From NCBI GenBank assembly GCA_934140575.1, contig CAKPBJ010000002.1:60707-124706 (forward strand): a stretch of DNA of 64,000 nt, read 5' to 3'. Below, in pieces: positions 36,608 through 46,145 of this stretch. The position numbers and the translations under genes are program-made. The stretch's first letter is position 1, and the number at the start of each line of letters is the position of its first letter. The stretch comes from an uncultured Bacilli bacterium (GTDB lineage: Bacteria > Bacillota_I > Bacilli_A > RF39 > UBA660). Below the pieces are notes generated by a model. That model was not told where the DNA came from. It ran no database searches and saw nothing but the letters and a program-made list of their open reading frames with translations.

Positions 36608-38182
36608 CTACACTCTGTATTTTTTTATAATACTTTCAAAAACCTTAACACCATCAATCGCTGCTGTAGTAATACCTCCAGCATATCCAGCCCCTTCGCC
36701 TGCTGGATAAAGTCCACCTATAGCTTCTAAATTATCATCTCTTTCAATAACAACTGGTGAACTAGTTCTACTTTCAACACCCAAAAGAATAGCATCATCC
36801 CTATTAAAACCTTTAATCTTCTTACCAAAATAATTAATACCTTCTTTTAAAGATTCACAAACATATAATGGTAAAACTAAATTTAAATCAGCAAATCTGT
36901 AACTTCCTTTAGTATTTGGTGTATATTCTCCAAATGAATTAGAAATCTTTCTATCGCAAAAATCCTTAAACAATTGAACTGGAATAAATCCATCTCCTGC
37001 TTGATAAGCTAATCTTTCTAATCTTCTTTGAAATTCAATTCCTGAAAAAACATCATCTCCAAAATCCTTAGGACCAACAGTTACAACAATCGCACTATTT
37101 GAATTTTTCCCATCTCTTTTATAATTACTCATTCCATTAACTACAAGCATTCCTTCTTCACTAGATGCATTAACAACATAACCACCAGGACACATACAAA
37201 AAGAATACACACCACGTCCATCATCAGTATTATATGTAAGTTTATAACTAGCACTACCTAAAATATTAGCATTATCACCATATTGATTAAAATCTATCAT
37301 CTCTCTTGGATGTTCAATCCTAACACCAACAGCAAAATTCTTAGCCTTCATCTTAATACCTTTATCATTCAACATATAAAAAGTATCACGAGAAGAATGC
37401 CCAATTGCTAAAACAACAACCTCTGCATTTATTGTATAACTATCATTAACAACAACCCCACAAATTCTATCATTCGAGGTAACTAAATCTGTAACACATG
37501 AGTTATATCTAAACTCTCCACCCATATTAATAATTTTCTTACGCATATTTACAATAACATTTCTCAAAACATCAGTACCAATATGAGGATGAGCATCATA
37601 TAATATCTCCTTTGGTGCTCCACATTCTACAAATATCTCAAATATATGTCTTCCTCTATTTAATTTATCTTTTACTAAAGTATTTAACTTTCCATCAGAA
37701 AAAGTACCAGCTCCGCCTTCACCAAATTGTACATTTGAGTTACTATTAAATATTCCTTTATCAAAAAAGTCATTTACAGTACAAACTCTTTTCTCAACCA
37801 TCTCTCCACGTTCTAAAATAATTGGCTTATATCCCGCCTCAGCCAAACAATAAGCACAAAATAAACCACATGGTCCACTTCCAACAATAACAGGTCCATC
37901 ATTTAACTTTAAACTACCAGTAACTTCATATTTATAACTTAAATCTTCAAGTAATAAAATATCATTTGATTTTCTCTTAAGTAATCTATCTTCTATCACT
38001 TTATTTAAGCTAACACCGACCTCATATACAAACAAAATATTATTCTTATCTCTCGCATCAATACTTCTTTTTAAAATAAAATAATCTAAAATATCAGAAG
38101 CCTTAATTCCCAACTTATGACATATTCCATCAACAATATTATTAAATTTAATTGGTACTTTTATCTGTCTAACTCTTATCAA
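36608..38182 (-). CDS. FAD-dependent dehydrogenase (COG2509 type)
   Basis: 524 residues. An N-terminal domain of about 90 residues precedes the FAD fold PVIVGSGPCGLFCAYCLAEAGYKPIILERG; the diagnostic GEGGAGTFSDGKLNT and MCPGGYVVNAS blocks follow. The end, GLYPAGEGAGYAGGITTAAIDG, closes the FAD site. The family is widespread in Firmicutes and related to geranylgeranyl-type reductases; the substrate is not known. The start is TTG after AGGAG. The gene overlaps the next flavoprotein gene by 14 bases, implying joint production. Confidence 0.92.
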   Translation of the reverse strand: MIRVRQIKVPIKFNNIVDGICHKLGIKASDILDYFILKRSIDARDKNNILFVYEVGVSLNKVIEDRLLKRKSNDILLLEDLSYKYEVTGSLKLNDGPVIVGSGPCGLFCAYCLAEAGYKPIILERGEMVEKRVCTVNDFFDKGIFNSNSNVQFGEGGAGTFSDGKLNTLVKDKLNRGRHIFEIFVECGAPKEILYDAHPHIGTDVLRNVIVNMRKKIINMGGEFRYNSCVTDLVTSNDRICGVVVNDSYTINAEVVVLAIGHSSRDTFYMLNDKGIKMKAKNFAVGVRIEHPREMIDFNQYGDNANILGSASYKLTYNTDDGRGVYSFCMCPGGYVVNASSEEGMLVVNGMSNYKRDGKNSNSAIVVTVGPKDFGDDVFSGIEFQRRLERLAYQAGDGFIPVQLFKDFCDRKISNSFGEYTPNTKGSYRFADLNLVLPLYVCESLKEGINYFGKKIKGFNRDDAILLGVESRTSSPVVIERDDNLEAIGGLYPAGEGAGYAGGITTAAIDGVKVFESIIKKYRV

Positions 38183-39380
38183 TTATATCATCTCCTACCA
38201 GTAAGCCACTAATAACACACATCATTAAATTATAACCTCCACAATTACCATTAATATCAAGTAACTCACCAGTTATATATAAATTTGGAATAACTTTAGA
38301 CTCACAACTTTTCATATTGATACATTCTAAGTCAACTCCACCATTACAAATCTGTCCAAAAGAAAAGCCCTTTGTCCCAATAATATTATAACTAAACTCA
38401 GTAAGTGACTTTATAAATTTCCTTTTCTTATCAAAACTCAACTCATAATAAAAATCATCTTTTTTTATATCATTATATTTTAAAATCATATTAATAACCT
38501 TTTTATTCATAAAACCACTAAGTAATTCAAAAATATTCTTAGTTCTATGTGCACAACTAAAATTATAAAACCATTCCATATAATCTTCTTTAATAAATGG
38601 TATAAAGTTTACCTTTATTACCTCATTCTTTCCTTCAATTAAACCTCTACTAGCATAATGACTCAAATTAAATGTACAAATACCACTAACACCATAATCA
38701 GTTAATTGTACTTCTCCCTCCTCACTAGCAATAAACTCACCATCTTCATATAAACTAAGTACCGCATCACTTCTAACTCCACTTACCATACTACAATACT
38801 TATTATCACTAACAAGTTGAACAAGTGCAGGACATGGCTCAATAATATTATGACCAAGACTTCTTAAAAACTCATATCCCATTCCATCACTACCAGTCTT
38901 AGGATAAGCACAAGAACCAGTAGAAAGAATTAACTTATCACAAACGATAGAATCATTAATAATAAACTTATCCTGATCACGCTTTATATCATTAACTAAA
39001 TAATTATATTTAACATCAACTTCTAAAGAATCAAGTTCACTAATCAAACAATCATACACACTACTAGCCTGATTTGAATAAGGATAATAATATCCATTCT
39101 TTATCTTAGGGACAATACCAATATCATCATAAAATCTTAATACTCTATCTAAATTATAATCATTAATAAAATTACTAACTAAACTCATATTTTTACTATG
39201 ATAATTTCTAATACTTCTATCTTCATTAAAATAATTACAACGACCATTACCAGTTAATAATAATTTTTTAAGTAACTTATCATTTCTTTCTAAAATTAAA
39301 ACCTTAAAATTACTATTATGAGCAATACTAATAGCCGATATAACACCACTTACTCCACCACCAACAATAACAATATTCAA
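38169..39380 (-). CDS. HI0933/BaiN-like flavoprotein
   Basis: 403 residues. NIVIVGGGVSGVISAISIA is the FAD fold, and LLLTGNGRCNYFN is the HI0933-family signature. Later STGSCAYPKTGSDGMGYEFLRSLGH and the C-terminal LYITGELLDINGNCGGYNLMMCVISG are full matches. Members are NAD(P)/FAD oxidoreductases; the bile-acid enzyme BaiN belongs here, but most members have other, unknown substrates. The start is TTG. It is the first gene of a two-flavoprotein operon. Confidence 0.93.
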   Translation of the reverse strand: MNIVIVGGGVSGVISAISIAHNSNFKVLILERNDKLLKKLLLTGNGRCNYFNEDRSIRNYHSKNMSLVSNFINDYNLDRVLRFYDDIGIVPKIKNGYYYPYSNQASSVYDCLISELDSLEVDVKYNYLVNDIKRDQDKFIINDSIVCDKLILSTGSCAYPKTGSDGMGYEFLRSLGHNIIEPCPALVQLVSDNKYCSMVSGVRSDAVLSLYEDGEFIASEEGEVQLTDYGVSGICTFNLSHYASRGLIEGKNEVIKVNFIPFIKEDYMEWFYNFSCAHRTKNIFELLSGFMNKKVINMILKYNDIKKDDFYYELSFDKKRKFIKSLTEFSYNIIGTKGFSFGQICNGGVDLECINMKSCESKVIPNLYITGELLDINGNCGGYNLMMCVISGLLVGDDIIDKS

Positions 39381-39525
39381 AACACACCGACCTCTTTTCT
39401 AATAATCATATAATACCATATTTCACCTAATAACAAAAGTTTAAAAATTAACATCAAAACAATATATCTTAGATAAATATTTAAATAAAACAAAAAAATC
39501 AAATAAATATAATATCATCAAAAAA

Positions 39526-39552
39526 AGACAACTTATTAACTAAGTCATCTTT
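39526..39552 (-). terminator. Terminator after the broken aldehyde-dehydrogenase-like gene
   Basis: AAGATGACTTA / TAAGTTGTCTT pair over 11 positions with two G-U, followed by six T on the minus strand. Confidence 0.7.
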
Positions 39553-39830
39553 AAAAATTAAATGGATAAATTATAGTTTTCTCATTTATTAAATCTTTTT
39601 GCTCTATATCAATTATTCTTTCAATAGTAGGACTAGTATTAACAGTAACTATTTTTGATTTTACTTCTTTTATAAATTTAGAAGCATTTTCTGATGATGT
39701 TGTAAATATAGCTGAACTATACCTACTACCATTATAATTAATTTGAGCAATTATAGTTTTAATATTTTCACTTAAAATATCTTTATAAACTTGTAAAGCA
39801 TTTGATATTATTATCTTGCATGACCAATGC
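39551..39830 (-). pseudogene. C-terminal fragment of an aldehyde-dehydrogenase-like gene
   Basis: An open minus-strand frame of about 90 codons without a start reads IAQINYNGSRYSSAIFTTSS, ENASKFIKEVKSKIVTVNTS and PTIERIIDIEQ, ending IIYPFNF. S-A-I-F-T, the A-x-x-F helix and V-N-T-S-P-T are the usual late part of aldehyde dehydrogenase or ProA-type proteins. The frame breaks at its 5' side near 39830, next to the stop of the 702-residue gene. Everything upstream, including the catalytic Cys, is missing. The stretch 39381-39854 holds only this remnant and its terminator. Confidence 0.55.
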
Positions 39831-39854
39831 CTCTTTCTATATCTATCTCATCAA

Positions 39855-41948
39855 TTAATCCAATAGCTTTTTACACATTACTTTTTGTTTTTTATTAAGA
39901 TTTAAATTATCAATTTCTTTATCTCCTGCAATTTGTTCTAAAGATAATTCATCTAAACGTAACTTACTAAATTCAGAATCTTTACTGCTTCCAGTAGGTA
40001 TCTCTCTAGTAATATGAGATACTATGTCACTCATATATTCACCATATTTAGCACATAATTCCAAAAACTTTTCATTACCAAAAACTTGAAGTAATTCCAA
40101 ATAATTATGTTTACTGAAATAAATTTTACGACTAAACGGAATTTTTAAATTTTTATTTTTAAGAATCGATACTAGCTCTGGATATTTCTTTATATCAGAA
40201 AAAGTAAGAGAACCTTCATCAAATGCAGTTGTTAATCTTCGTCTTTCTGGCTTAGGTATATTTCTTAAACTATCAAAATCAGCAAAAATTTCTGGATGAG
40301 TTTCTCTTATTTTACTTTCAATCCAAAAATAAGCCGAAGAATTAATAGATACATCTATTTTTCTCTTTTTTGTCATTGAACCTAAGAACATTAAAAATTG
40401 ATTTAGAAATTCATCATAAGATAAAGAACCATTATGAAAATCAAATAAAGCAAAGCAGATATTTGCATTCATATAAGAACTTAATTTCTTAAATATTTCT
40501 AATTCTTCAAACCATTCATTATGAGAAAAAATTCCAGTTTCCTGCTCAAGTTTTCTAATATTATCTATATTTAGTTGTTCTAATGCATATCTTTGGTTTT
40601 CATCAAGAACAACTACTGAGTCATTATATTGCATTAAATCATTCAAAGATTCTATTTTATCAACAAATTTAAAATTCATAGATGATAACCATTCTGGAAC
40701 ATTGTAAGTTATTTGTCCATCAGATTCAATTCTAAACTGTTCAGGCATACCAGGCATACAATAAAAGAAATATTCTTTAACTGCATTATCAAATGAACTA
40801 TCTAAATCTTTACCAGTTTGTAAAAACGCACTAAAAGCAAAAAAATCTCTTTCTTCTGATATATGTGCAAATACACCTGGGTGTTTTCGAACAAGTTCTT
40901 GAAATTTACCAAAACCATAATTATCATTTATAAAACTTGATATATCTGATAAAAATTTATCTTCTAAAAAACCATTAACTGAAATTTTCCTAAATACATA
41001 TGAATAATCAATCAAATCTTGTAGTTTTAACTTTTTATTAAAGTATCTTTCTATTACTTCATCTGGAATAAAAGAATTCACTAAAATCACTTCATCGATA
41101 TCAGGATTTTCTCTTCTAAAAATTTCCGGTAACGGTAAATTAATTTGAAGAAACCTAAATGTATCAATAGAAATTTTATCTTTTAAAAAATCAAAGCATA
41201 AGTTTTTCATTTCAGAAACATCAATATTTTTTATTTGTTCTAAAAATTCTTCAAAATAAGGAGTACTCCAACAAGAAGCTAAAACATCATGCATTTCTAA
41301 AACTTGACTAACTGCATCATAATCTTCTTTTGAATGATTATATAATTGTACAACCTTGTCTAAACCTAAAGTTTTAAATATATAACTAAAATAGATCTTA
41401 TGATTCAAATGTAGTTCAGGTTTCTTTTTTTCTAATTCTTGTAGTTGTTCCGGTGTCAAGTCAACCAAATCACTAATCTTAAGTTGAATATTACTATAAT
41501 ATTTATCCTTAAATTCTTCACTAAAAGAATCTGACAAAAATAATGACGAATTAGCTCTAATTGTTTCTTCATCAAAATACTTAGGCTTTAAAGTTCTTTC
41601 TACCATTTCAAGATTTCTAATATTACATCCTTTAAAATTTACATGATTAGTATATTTAACCATATTAAAATCTATATTAGCTCTAGTTTTAGAAAAATCA
41701 GCTACGTGATTTTCATCAGAAATAATGTAAAAATCCTGCCATGCCTCAAAAGGAATATCACTTAAATCACAATTAAACAAACTGCTTTCAATTGAAAAAG
41801 CTTGCTCAATAAATTTTTTTTCTGATAAGTCAAAATTAAAATCTTTATCATTTTCATGATCATCAAGATAATCCTGAAATTGCGTAAGTAATTGTGCTAT
41901 TTTCTCCTTTATATTTATAAATTGCTCCAAAGTTATTTTTTCATTCAT
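39855..41948 (-). CDS. Large soluble protein of unknown function (about 697 residues)
   Basis: ATG 41948 (MNEKITLEQF) is taken as start because GGTTGGTG lies before it. There is no signal peptide or membrane helix. Early blocks are CDLSDIPFEAWQDFYI and DFSKTRANIDFNMVKYTN followed by VNFKGCNIRNLEMV, which read like pentapeptide-type or leucine-rich short turns. Then DEETIRANSSLFLSDSFSEEFKDKYY and many short helices (DLVDLTPEQLQELEKKKPEL) suggest a long helical-repeat solenoid. I recall similar unnamed proteins in related gut Bacilli but cannot name a family. A broken gene directly downstream suggests that it arrived by insertion. Confidence 0.6.
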   Translation of the reverse strand: MNEKITLEQFINIKEKIAQLLTQFQDYLDDHENDKDFNFDLSEKKFIEQAFSIESSLFNCDLSDIPFEAWQDFYIISDENHVADFSKTRANIDFNMVKYTNHVNFKGCNIRNLEMVERTLKPKYFDEETIRANSSLFLSDSFSEEFKDKYYSNIQLKISDLVDLTPEQLQELEKKKPELHLNHKIYFSYIFKTLGLDKVVQLYNHSKEDYDAVSQVLEMHDVLASCWSTPYFEEFLEQIKNIDVSEMKNLCFDFLKDKISIDTFRFLQINLPLPEIFRRENPDIDEVILVNSFIPDEVIERYFNKKLKLQDLIDYSYVFRKISVNGFLEDKFLSDISSFINDNYGFGKFQELVRKHPGVFAHISEERDFFAFSAFLQTGKDLDSSFDNAVKEYFFYCMPGMPEQFRIESDGQITYNVPEWLSSMNFKFVDKIESLNDLMQYNDSVVVLDENQRYALEQLNIDNIRKLEQETGIFSHNEWFEELEIFKKLSSYMNANICFALFDFHNGSLSYDEFLNQFLMFLGSMTKKRKIDVSINSSAYFWIESKIRETHPEIFADFDSLRNIPKPERRRLTTAFDEGSLTFSDIKKYPELVSILKNKNLKIPFSRKIYFSKHNYLELLQVFGNEKFLELCAKYGEYMSDIVSHITREIPTGSSKDSEFSKLRLDELSLEQIAGDKEIDNLNLNKKQKVMCKKLLD

Positions 41949-42122
41949 TTTTATATACACCAACCTTATCCCTTTCTTTGTAACGCGTATATTTTACCAT
42001 AAAATACTAAATAATGCAAGAATAAAATAATTTAACAAACAATCAACACAAAAACATAAGCCAAGTTTTACCAAACTATTATCTATATTATTCCTTTCTA
42101 AACACAAATAAAAATTAATATC

Positions 42123-42151
42123 TTGCCTACTCTATTCACTTATAATATAAT
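42123..42151 (+). promoter_or_regulatory. Sigma-70-type promoter of the deacetylase gene
   Basis: TTGCCT at 42123-42128 and TATAAT at 42146-42151, spaced by 17 bases; a second TATAAT overlaps at 42141. Confidence 0.65.
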
Positions 42152-42179
42152 TAAATCAAAAGTGGAAATGGTGAGAAAA

Positions 42180-43841
42180 ATGAAAAAGAAAAGCAAAAAA
42201 GAAAATAAACAAAAAACTACTAAAAAGAAAGGAAAAATTATCGGAGTAAGTATAGTAGTTATCTTACTAATATTAATTATAATAACGACACTACTAGTGC
42301 TATATACAAAAAAAGAAATTAAAAATATAAAAACAAGTTATAACCAGTATATAACAATAAAAAAAGATACAAACATCTACGATAAAAATAACAAAGTACT
42401 AGGAAAAATATACAAAAATACAGAATTAGAATTAGTAAAACTAAATAAAATAACTACAAAAAATAAAAACTTTCAAATAAAAGACACAAACTATTATATT
42501 TATTATAAAGATATTAAAAAAATAAAAAATATAAATAATGATAAGCAAAATAATAACTACATAGTATTAAATAAAAATATTAAAACAAATAAAAAAATTA
42601 CTCTATATAAAAATAATAAAAAAGTAATAACTCTAAATAATGGTATAAATTTACCAATACAATATATTAGTAATAACAACTACTATGTATACTACTTCAA
42701 CAAATTATTAGAAGTAAAAAAATCAAATAAAATAAAAGAAATCAATCATGAAAATACTAAAGAAAATAGTACAAATCAAATAAGTATACTTTTATATGAT
42801 ACTATAAACAATACATGTACTAATAATGAAAATTGTACAACAACTGAAACATTTAAAAATCAAATAAATAAATTATTAGAAAATAACTACTATACGATTA
42901 CAAATGAAGAATATGAAAATTATTTAAATAATAATCTAAGATTAAAAGATAAAGCTATACTTATACTCACAAACAACGAATCAGATACAACAAAAAATAT
43001 ATCTAAAGAATTAAATATTAATATTGAAACACCAAGTAAAAGTGATTTAGTAAAAACTAATGAAAAAACAGTTTCAAATACTTATCAAATTAAAAGTTAT
43101 TCAACTATCGAAAATATTTTAAAAATGGCAAATGGTGAAAAAGTAGTAGAAACACCTCCAAAAAAACAAACAAATTATGTACAAGGCGTACCTGTCCTAA
43201 ATTATCATTTCTTCTATGATCCAACATTAGGTGAAGAATGCTATGAAGGTATATGCCTAACAACTCAAAAGTTTAGAGAACACTTAGAATATTTAAAAAA
43301 CAATAATTTTAAAATACTGACAATGAATGAATTTGTTAAATGGATTTATGGAGAAATAGATATTCCAGAAAAATCTGTTTTAATAACAATAGATGATGGT
43401 GCAAAAGGAACAGGAGCCCATAATGGTAATAAATTAATACCCCTACTAGAAGAATATAAAATGCACGCAACACTATTTTTAATCGCAGGCTGGTGGGATA
43501 TATCAAATTACCAATCAAAATATCTAGAAGTACAATCACACACATATGATATGCATAAATATGGAGACTGTGGTAAAGGTCAATTAGTATGTGCAAATTA
43601 TGAAAATGCTAAACAAGACTTACAAAAATCTCTTGATATAATCGGTAATAATACATCTTTTTGTTATCCATTTTATAGTTATGATAATGAAGCAATCCAA
43701 GCAATTAAAGATTTAGGTTTCAAAGTAGCATTTGCTGGTGGAAATAGAGATGCAACAAGAAATAGCAATAAATATTTAATACCAAGATATCCAATTCATA
43801 GTAATATTACTATGGATAGATTCAAAGAAATAGTAAATTAA
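42180..43841 (+). CDS. Membrane-anchored polysaccharide deacetylase
   Basis: About 553 residues from ATG 42180, five bases after GGTGAG. A Lys-rich inner tail leads to one helix (IIGVSIVVILLILIIITTLLVL). Two SH3-like segments follow (TIKKDTNIYDKNNKVLGKIY and later NKKITLYKNNKKVITLNNG). The C-terminal ~190 residues are a NodB fold: VPVLNYHFFYDP, SVLITIDDGAKGT (TIDDGA where TFDDG is usual, keeping both Asp), EVQSHTYDMHKYGDCG (H-x-x-x-H metal site) and SFCYPFYSYDN. It should remove acetyl groups from peptidoglycan or a surface glycan outside the cell, often giving lysozyme resistance. Confidence 0.9.
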   Translation: MKKKSKKENKQKTTKKKGKIIGVSIVVILLILIIITTLLVLYTKKEIKNIKTSYNQYITIKKDTNIYDKNNKVLGKIYKNTELELVKLNKITTKNKNFQIKDTNYYIYYKDIKKIKNINNDKQNNNYIVLNKNIKTNKKITLYKNNKKVITLNNGINLPIQYISNNNYYVYYFNKLLEVKKSNKIKEINHENTKENSTNQISILLYDTINNTCTNNENCTTTETFKNQINKLLENNYYTITNEEYENYLNNNLRLKDKAILILTNNESDTTKNISKELNINIETPSKSDLVKTNEKTVSNTYQIKSYSTIENILKMANGEKVVETPPKKQTNYVQGVPVLNYHFFYDPTLGEECYEGICLTTQKFREHLEYLKNNNFKILTMNEFVKWIYGEIDIPEKSVLITIDDGAKGTGAHNGNKLIPLLEEYKMHATLFLIAGWWDISNYQSKYLEVQSHTYDMHKYGDCGKGQLVCANYENAKQDLQKSLDIIGNNTSFCYPFYSYDNEAIQAIKDLGFKVAFAGGNRDATRNSNKYLIPRYPIHSNITMDRFKEIVN

Positions 43842-43846
43842 AAAAA

Positions 43847-43881
43847 CAAAAGAATAGAAAAATAAAAATCTATTCTTTTTA
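43847..43881. terminator. Bidirectional terminator between deacetylase and ftsW end
   Basis: AAAAGAATAG / CTATTCTTTT form a 10-pair stem with A/T tracts on both sides, shared by the deacetylase (plus) and ftsW (minus). Confidence 0.85.
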
Positions 43882-43971
43882 TATGTTCCTTGAAATAGAT
43901 AAAATGACTCCCATACTACACATACTAATAAGCAAGCTACTTCCACCATAACTAAGAAACGGAAGTGTAAC
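43879..43971 (-). pseudogene. ftsW: ftsW 3' end, cut off by a mobile element
   Basis: The minus strand encodes V-TLPFLSYGGSSLLISMCSMGVILSISRNI and a stop, the last membrane segment of FtsW/SpoVE; PF-x-SYGGSS is its best known motif. It is 29 codons after the shared Val. The upstream gene part ends GLIPVTG at 48267. Joining both at the common GTT gives an unbroken 363-residue FtsW. The codons just before it here (ATGGCAAAG) come from the element; they provide a possible Met but no ribosome site. Confidence 0.92.
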
Positions 43972-44040
43972 ACCCTTTGCCATCTTAGAGTTATAAAAAA
44001 ATAAAAGGTTGCCCATACTATTGTGATAACTTTTTAAATA

Positions 44041-45654
44041 TTAAACTAACTTACTTGCTATATTGGTAAGTTCTTTAAATCTAAAAAATACCTTAACCTC
44101 TTTTTCATTGCCTTCATCATATATAACAATTTTACTAATCAAATTTTTTATTGTACTCCTAGATGGAGCTTTTAATTTCATAAAATTTTCTACTGATTCA
44201 CGACATTTAGTAAATTCTTTTTCTTTTGATTTAATAGAAAATATCTTTAATTTATTTTCTAATACTTCTTGTTTTTTCTTTAATTGTTTTAATTCTTTCT
44301 CATGGTTATCTGATAAACTTTTGTATACATCAACAGAAATAACTCCATCAATTCTATCATTATACAAATTAGAAATAATATTTATTTTTTTATTTATATC
44401 TTTTTCCAATTGACTTAACTCTTTTTTCATATCATCTATATCACGATTATAAACATATAAAGAGTCTTCAACCAAATTCCTAATATCATAATACTTGATA
44501 AATTCTTCACCAACTTCATTTAAAAATTTGATTATATCTTTTTCTAATAAATAATAATTAAGTCTATTAGGAGTACATCCACTTTTCACACCTTTTCTTG
44601 TATAATGATTACAATGTGTATATTGTGATGGAACTGATTTTGTTTTTTTTACTCCTACACCTAAAGTATGCCCACATTTGCCACAAAACATTATCCCTGA
44701 TAATAAAAATCTGTCAAAGTTTCTATCTACTGGAGTATGGCTTTTTTGTTTCAAAATTTCTTGTACTTTATTAAAATCTTCTATACTAATAATAGGTTCA
44801 TGTGTATGTTCAACTATTATAAAATCATTTTCCTTTAAATGTTTACATTTTTTTTGATTATAACTAATCTTTTCATGTGTATGTTGAACCATGTTTCCGA
44901 TATACATTTGACTCTTTAATATATTTCTAACCGTAGAATTTTTCCAAATACCAAATCCATCATTTTCAGTTACTAGTAGTCCTCTTGGCTCTTTTTTATA
45001 AACAATGGGAATAGGTATTTTTTCATCTGTTAGTTTTTTGCATATTCTAGTAATTCCAAATCCTTCCAAACATAGTTGATATATTAATTTAATAACTTTA
45101 GAAGCTACAGGATCAACAATTAATTTATGTTTATCGTCTGGATTCTTAATATAACCATAACATGGAAAACTTCCTATATACTCACCACGCTCTTGTTTTA
45201 CCCTAAATGATGAACGTACCTTTTTTGATATATCTCTTAGATACAAATCATTGACACCTAATCTTATACCAAGCATAGAATCTCCAATATTAGAGTCATA
45301 AGAATCATTGATAGCAATATATCTAACATCATGTTCTAAAAAATATTCTTCGATATAATTCCCAGTTTTATACATTTCTCGTCCAAGCCTAGATAAATCT
45401 TTTGTTATAACACAATTTATTTTTCCAGATTCGATGTCTTCAATCATTCTAGTAAATGCAGGTCTATCAAAATTACCACCAGAATAACCATCGTCAACAT
45501 ATTCTTCAACTATTTTTAAATTATTATGTTTAGCAAAACCTTCAATTATCAATCTTTGACTTTGAATAGATGATGATTCATCATTTTTACCTAAATCATC
45601 TTTAGATAATCTTAAATATTCAGCACAATTATAAATTTTATTATCAATTAACAA
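44041..45654 (-). CDS. Large serine recombinase (TnpX-like)
   Basis: 537 residues: N-terminal resolvase domain with nucleophile Ser17 in AEYLRLSKDD, SIQSQRLIIEGFA, VDDGYSGGNFDRPAFTRM and ITKDLSRLGREMYKTG (conserved Arg residues); then the recombinase domain (GIWKNSTVRNILKSQMYIGNM), a zinc ribbon (MFCGKCGHTLGV ... HYTRKGVKSGC) and a coiled coil (DDMKKELSQLEKDINKKI). It resembles TnpX-type recombinases of clostridial integrative elements. TTG 45654 is the start, after AAAGGAG. It most likely cut and joined the ftsW site. It ends about 70 bases from the element edge. Confidence 0.95.
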   Translation of the reverse strand: MLIDNKIYNCAEYLRLSKDDLGKNDESSSIQSQRLIIEGFAKHNNLKIVEEYVDDGYSGGNFDRPAFTRMIEDIESGKINCVITKDLSRLGREMYKTGNYIEEYFLEHDVRYIAINDSYDSNIGDSMLGIRLGVNDLYLRDISKKVRSSFRVKQERGEYIGSFPCYGYIKNPDDKHKLIVDPVASKVIKLIYQLCLEGFGITRICKKLTDEKIPIPIVYKKEPRGLLVTENDGFGIWKNSTVRNILKSQMYIGNMVQHTHEKISYNQKKCKHLKENDFIIVEHTHEPIISIEDFNKVQEILKQKSHTPVDRNFDRFLLSGIMFCGKCGHTLGVGVKKTKSVPSQYTHCNHYTRKGVKSGCTPNRLNYYLLEKDIIKFLNEVGEEFIKYYDIRNLVEDSLYVYNRDIDDMKKELSQLEKDINKKINIISNLYNDRIDGVISVDVYKSLSDNHEKELKQLKKKQEVLENKLKIFSIKSKEKEFTKCRESVENFMKLKAPSRSTIKNLISKIVIYDEGNEKEVKVFFRFKELTNIASKLV

Positions 45655-45713
45655 TTAATTACTCTCCTTTAATAAATTTTAAATCTCTGTGCTGTAATAA
45701 TAGAATCTTTTTT

Positions 45714-45869
45714 CTATTTTGGAAAACCACTATTAACACCTCCAGTAAGTATTTGTTCATTTCTAATTTCTTCATGATAACATTTTTCTAAAATATCTTT
45801 TAAAGATTTACCATTTTTATCAAAAAAAAATGAAAATTTAACTTTTTTATTATTATAAATTTTCTCCAT
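45714..45869 (-). CDS. TnpW-like small protein
   Basis: A 51-residue frame with AGGTGAT just ahead of ATG 45869, opening MEKIYNNKKVKFSFFFDKNG and continuing with KSLKDILEKCYHEEI, then ILTGGVNSGFPK. Small proteins of the form V-x-F-x-F-(5)-S-L-x-D-x-(3)-L stand directly upstream of TnpX-like recombinases in clostridial elements and are called TnpW; excisionase-like help is a guess. It is 60 bases upstream of the recombinase. The stretch 45870-46145 holds no gene that I can see. Confidence 0.65.
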   Translation of the reverse strand: MEKIYNNKKVKFSFFFDKNGKSLKDILEKCYHEEIRNEQILTGGVNSGFPK

Positions 45870-46145
45870 ATCATCACCTAGTATAAAATTATGTCAATCT
45901 TATTTATTTAATGAATTAAAAACAAAATTAGACATTTTATTTAAAAATAAAAAGACCAAATATTCCTAAAAAATATTTTTTATAATACATCTACCAAAAA
46001 TAGACATACCATCACCAATCATTGAATTCCTTTTTAAAACATTTGTATCAGTTTTCTTTTGCAATGATATTTACAATATTGTCATTAGATAATTCTATTT
46101 CAAAAAAAAATTACCACATAAATTATATGATAATTTTAAATTTAC

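Noticed and set aside
43776..43973. A 65-codon minus-strand frame starting MLHFRFLVMVEV
   Set aside because: It runs in another frame over the deacetylase end and the ftsW 3' piece. The real coding there is TLPFLSYGGSS in the neighbouring frame.
45870..46145. A further small gene between the TnpW-like gene and the YibE/F gene
   Set aside because: Only short frames without ribosome sites; no family similarity seen.
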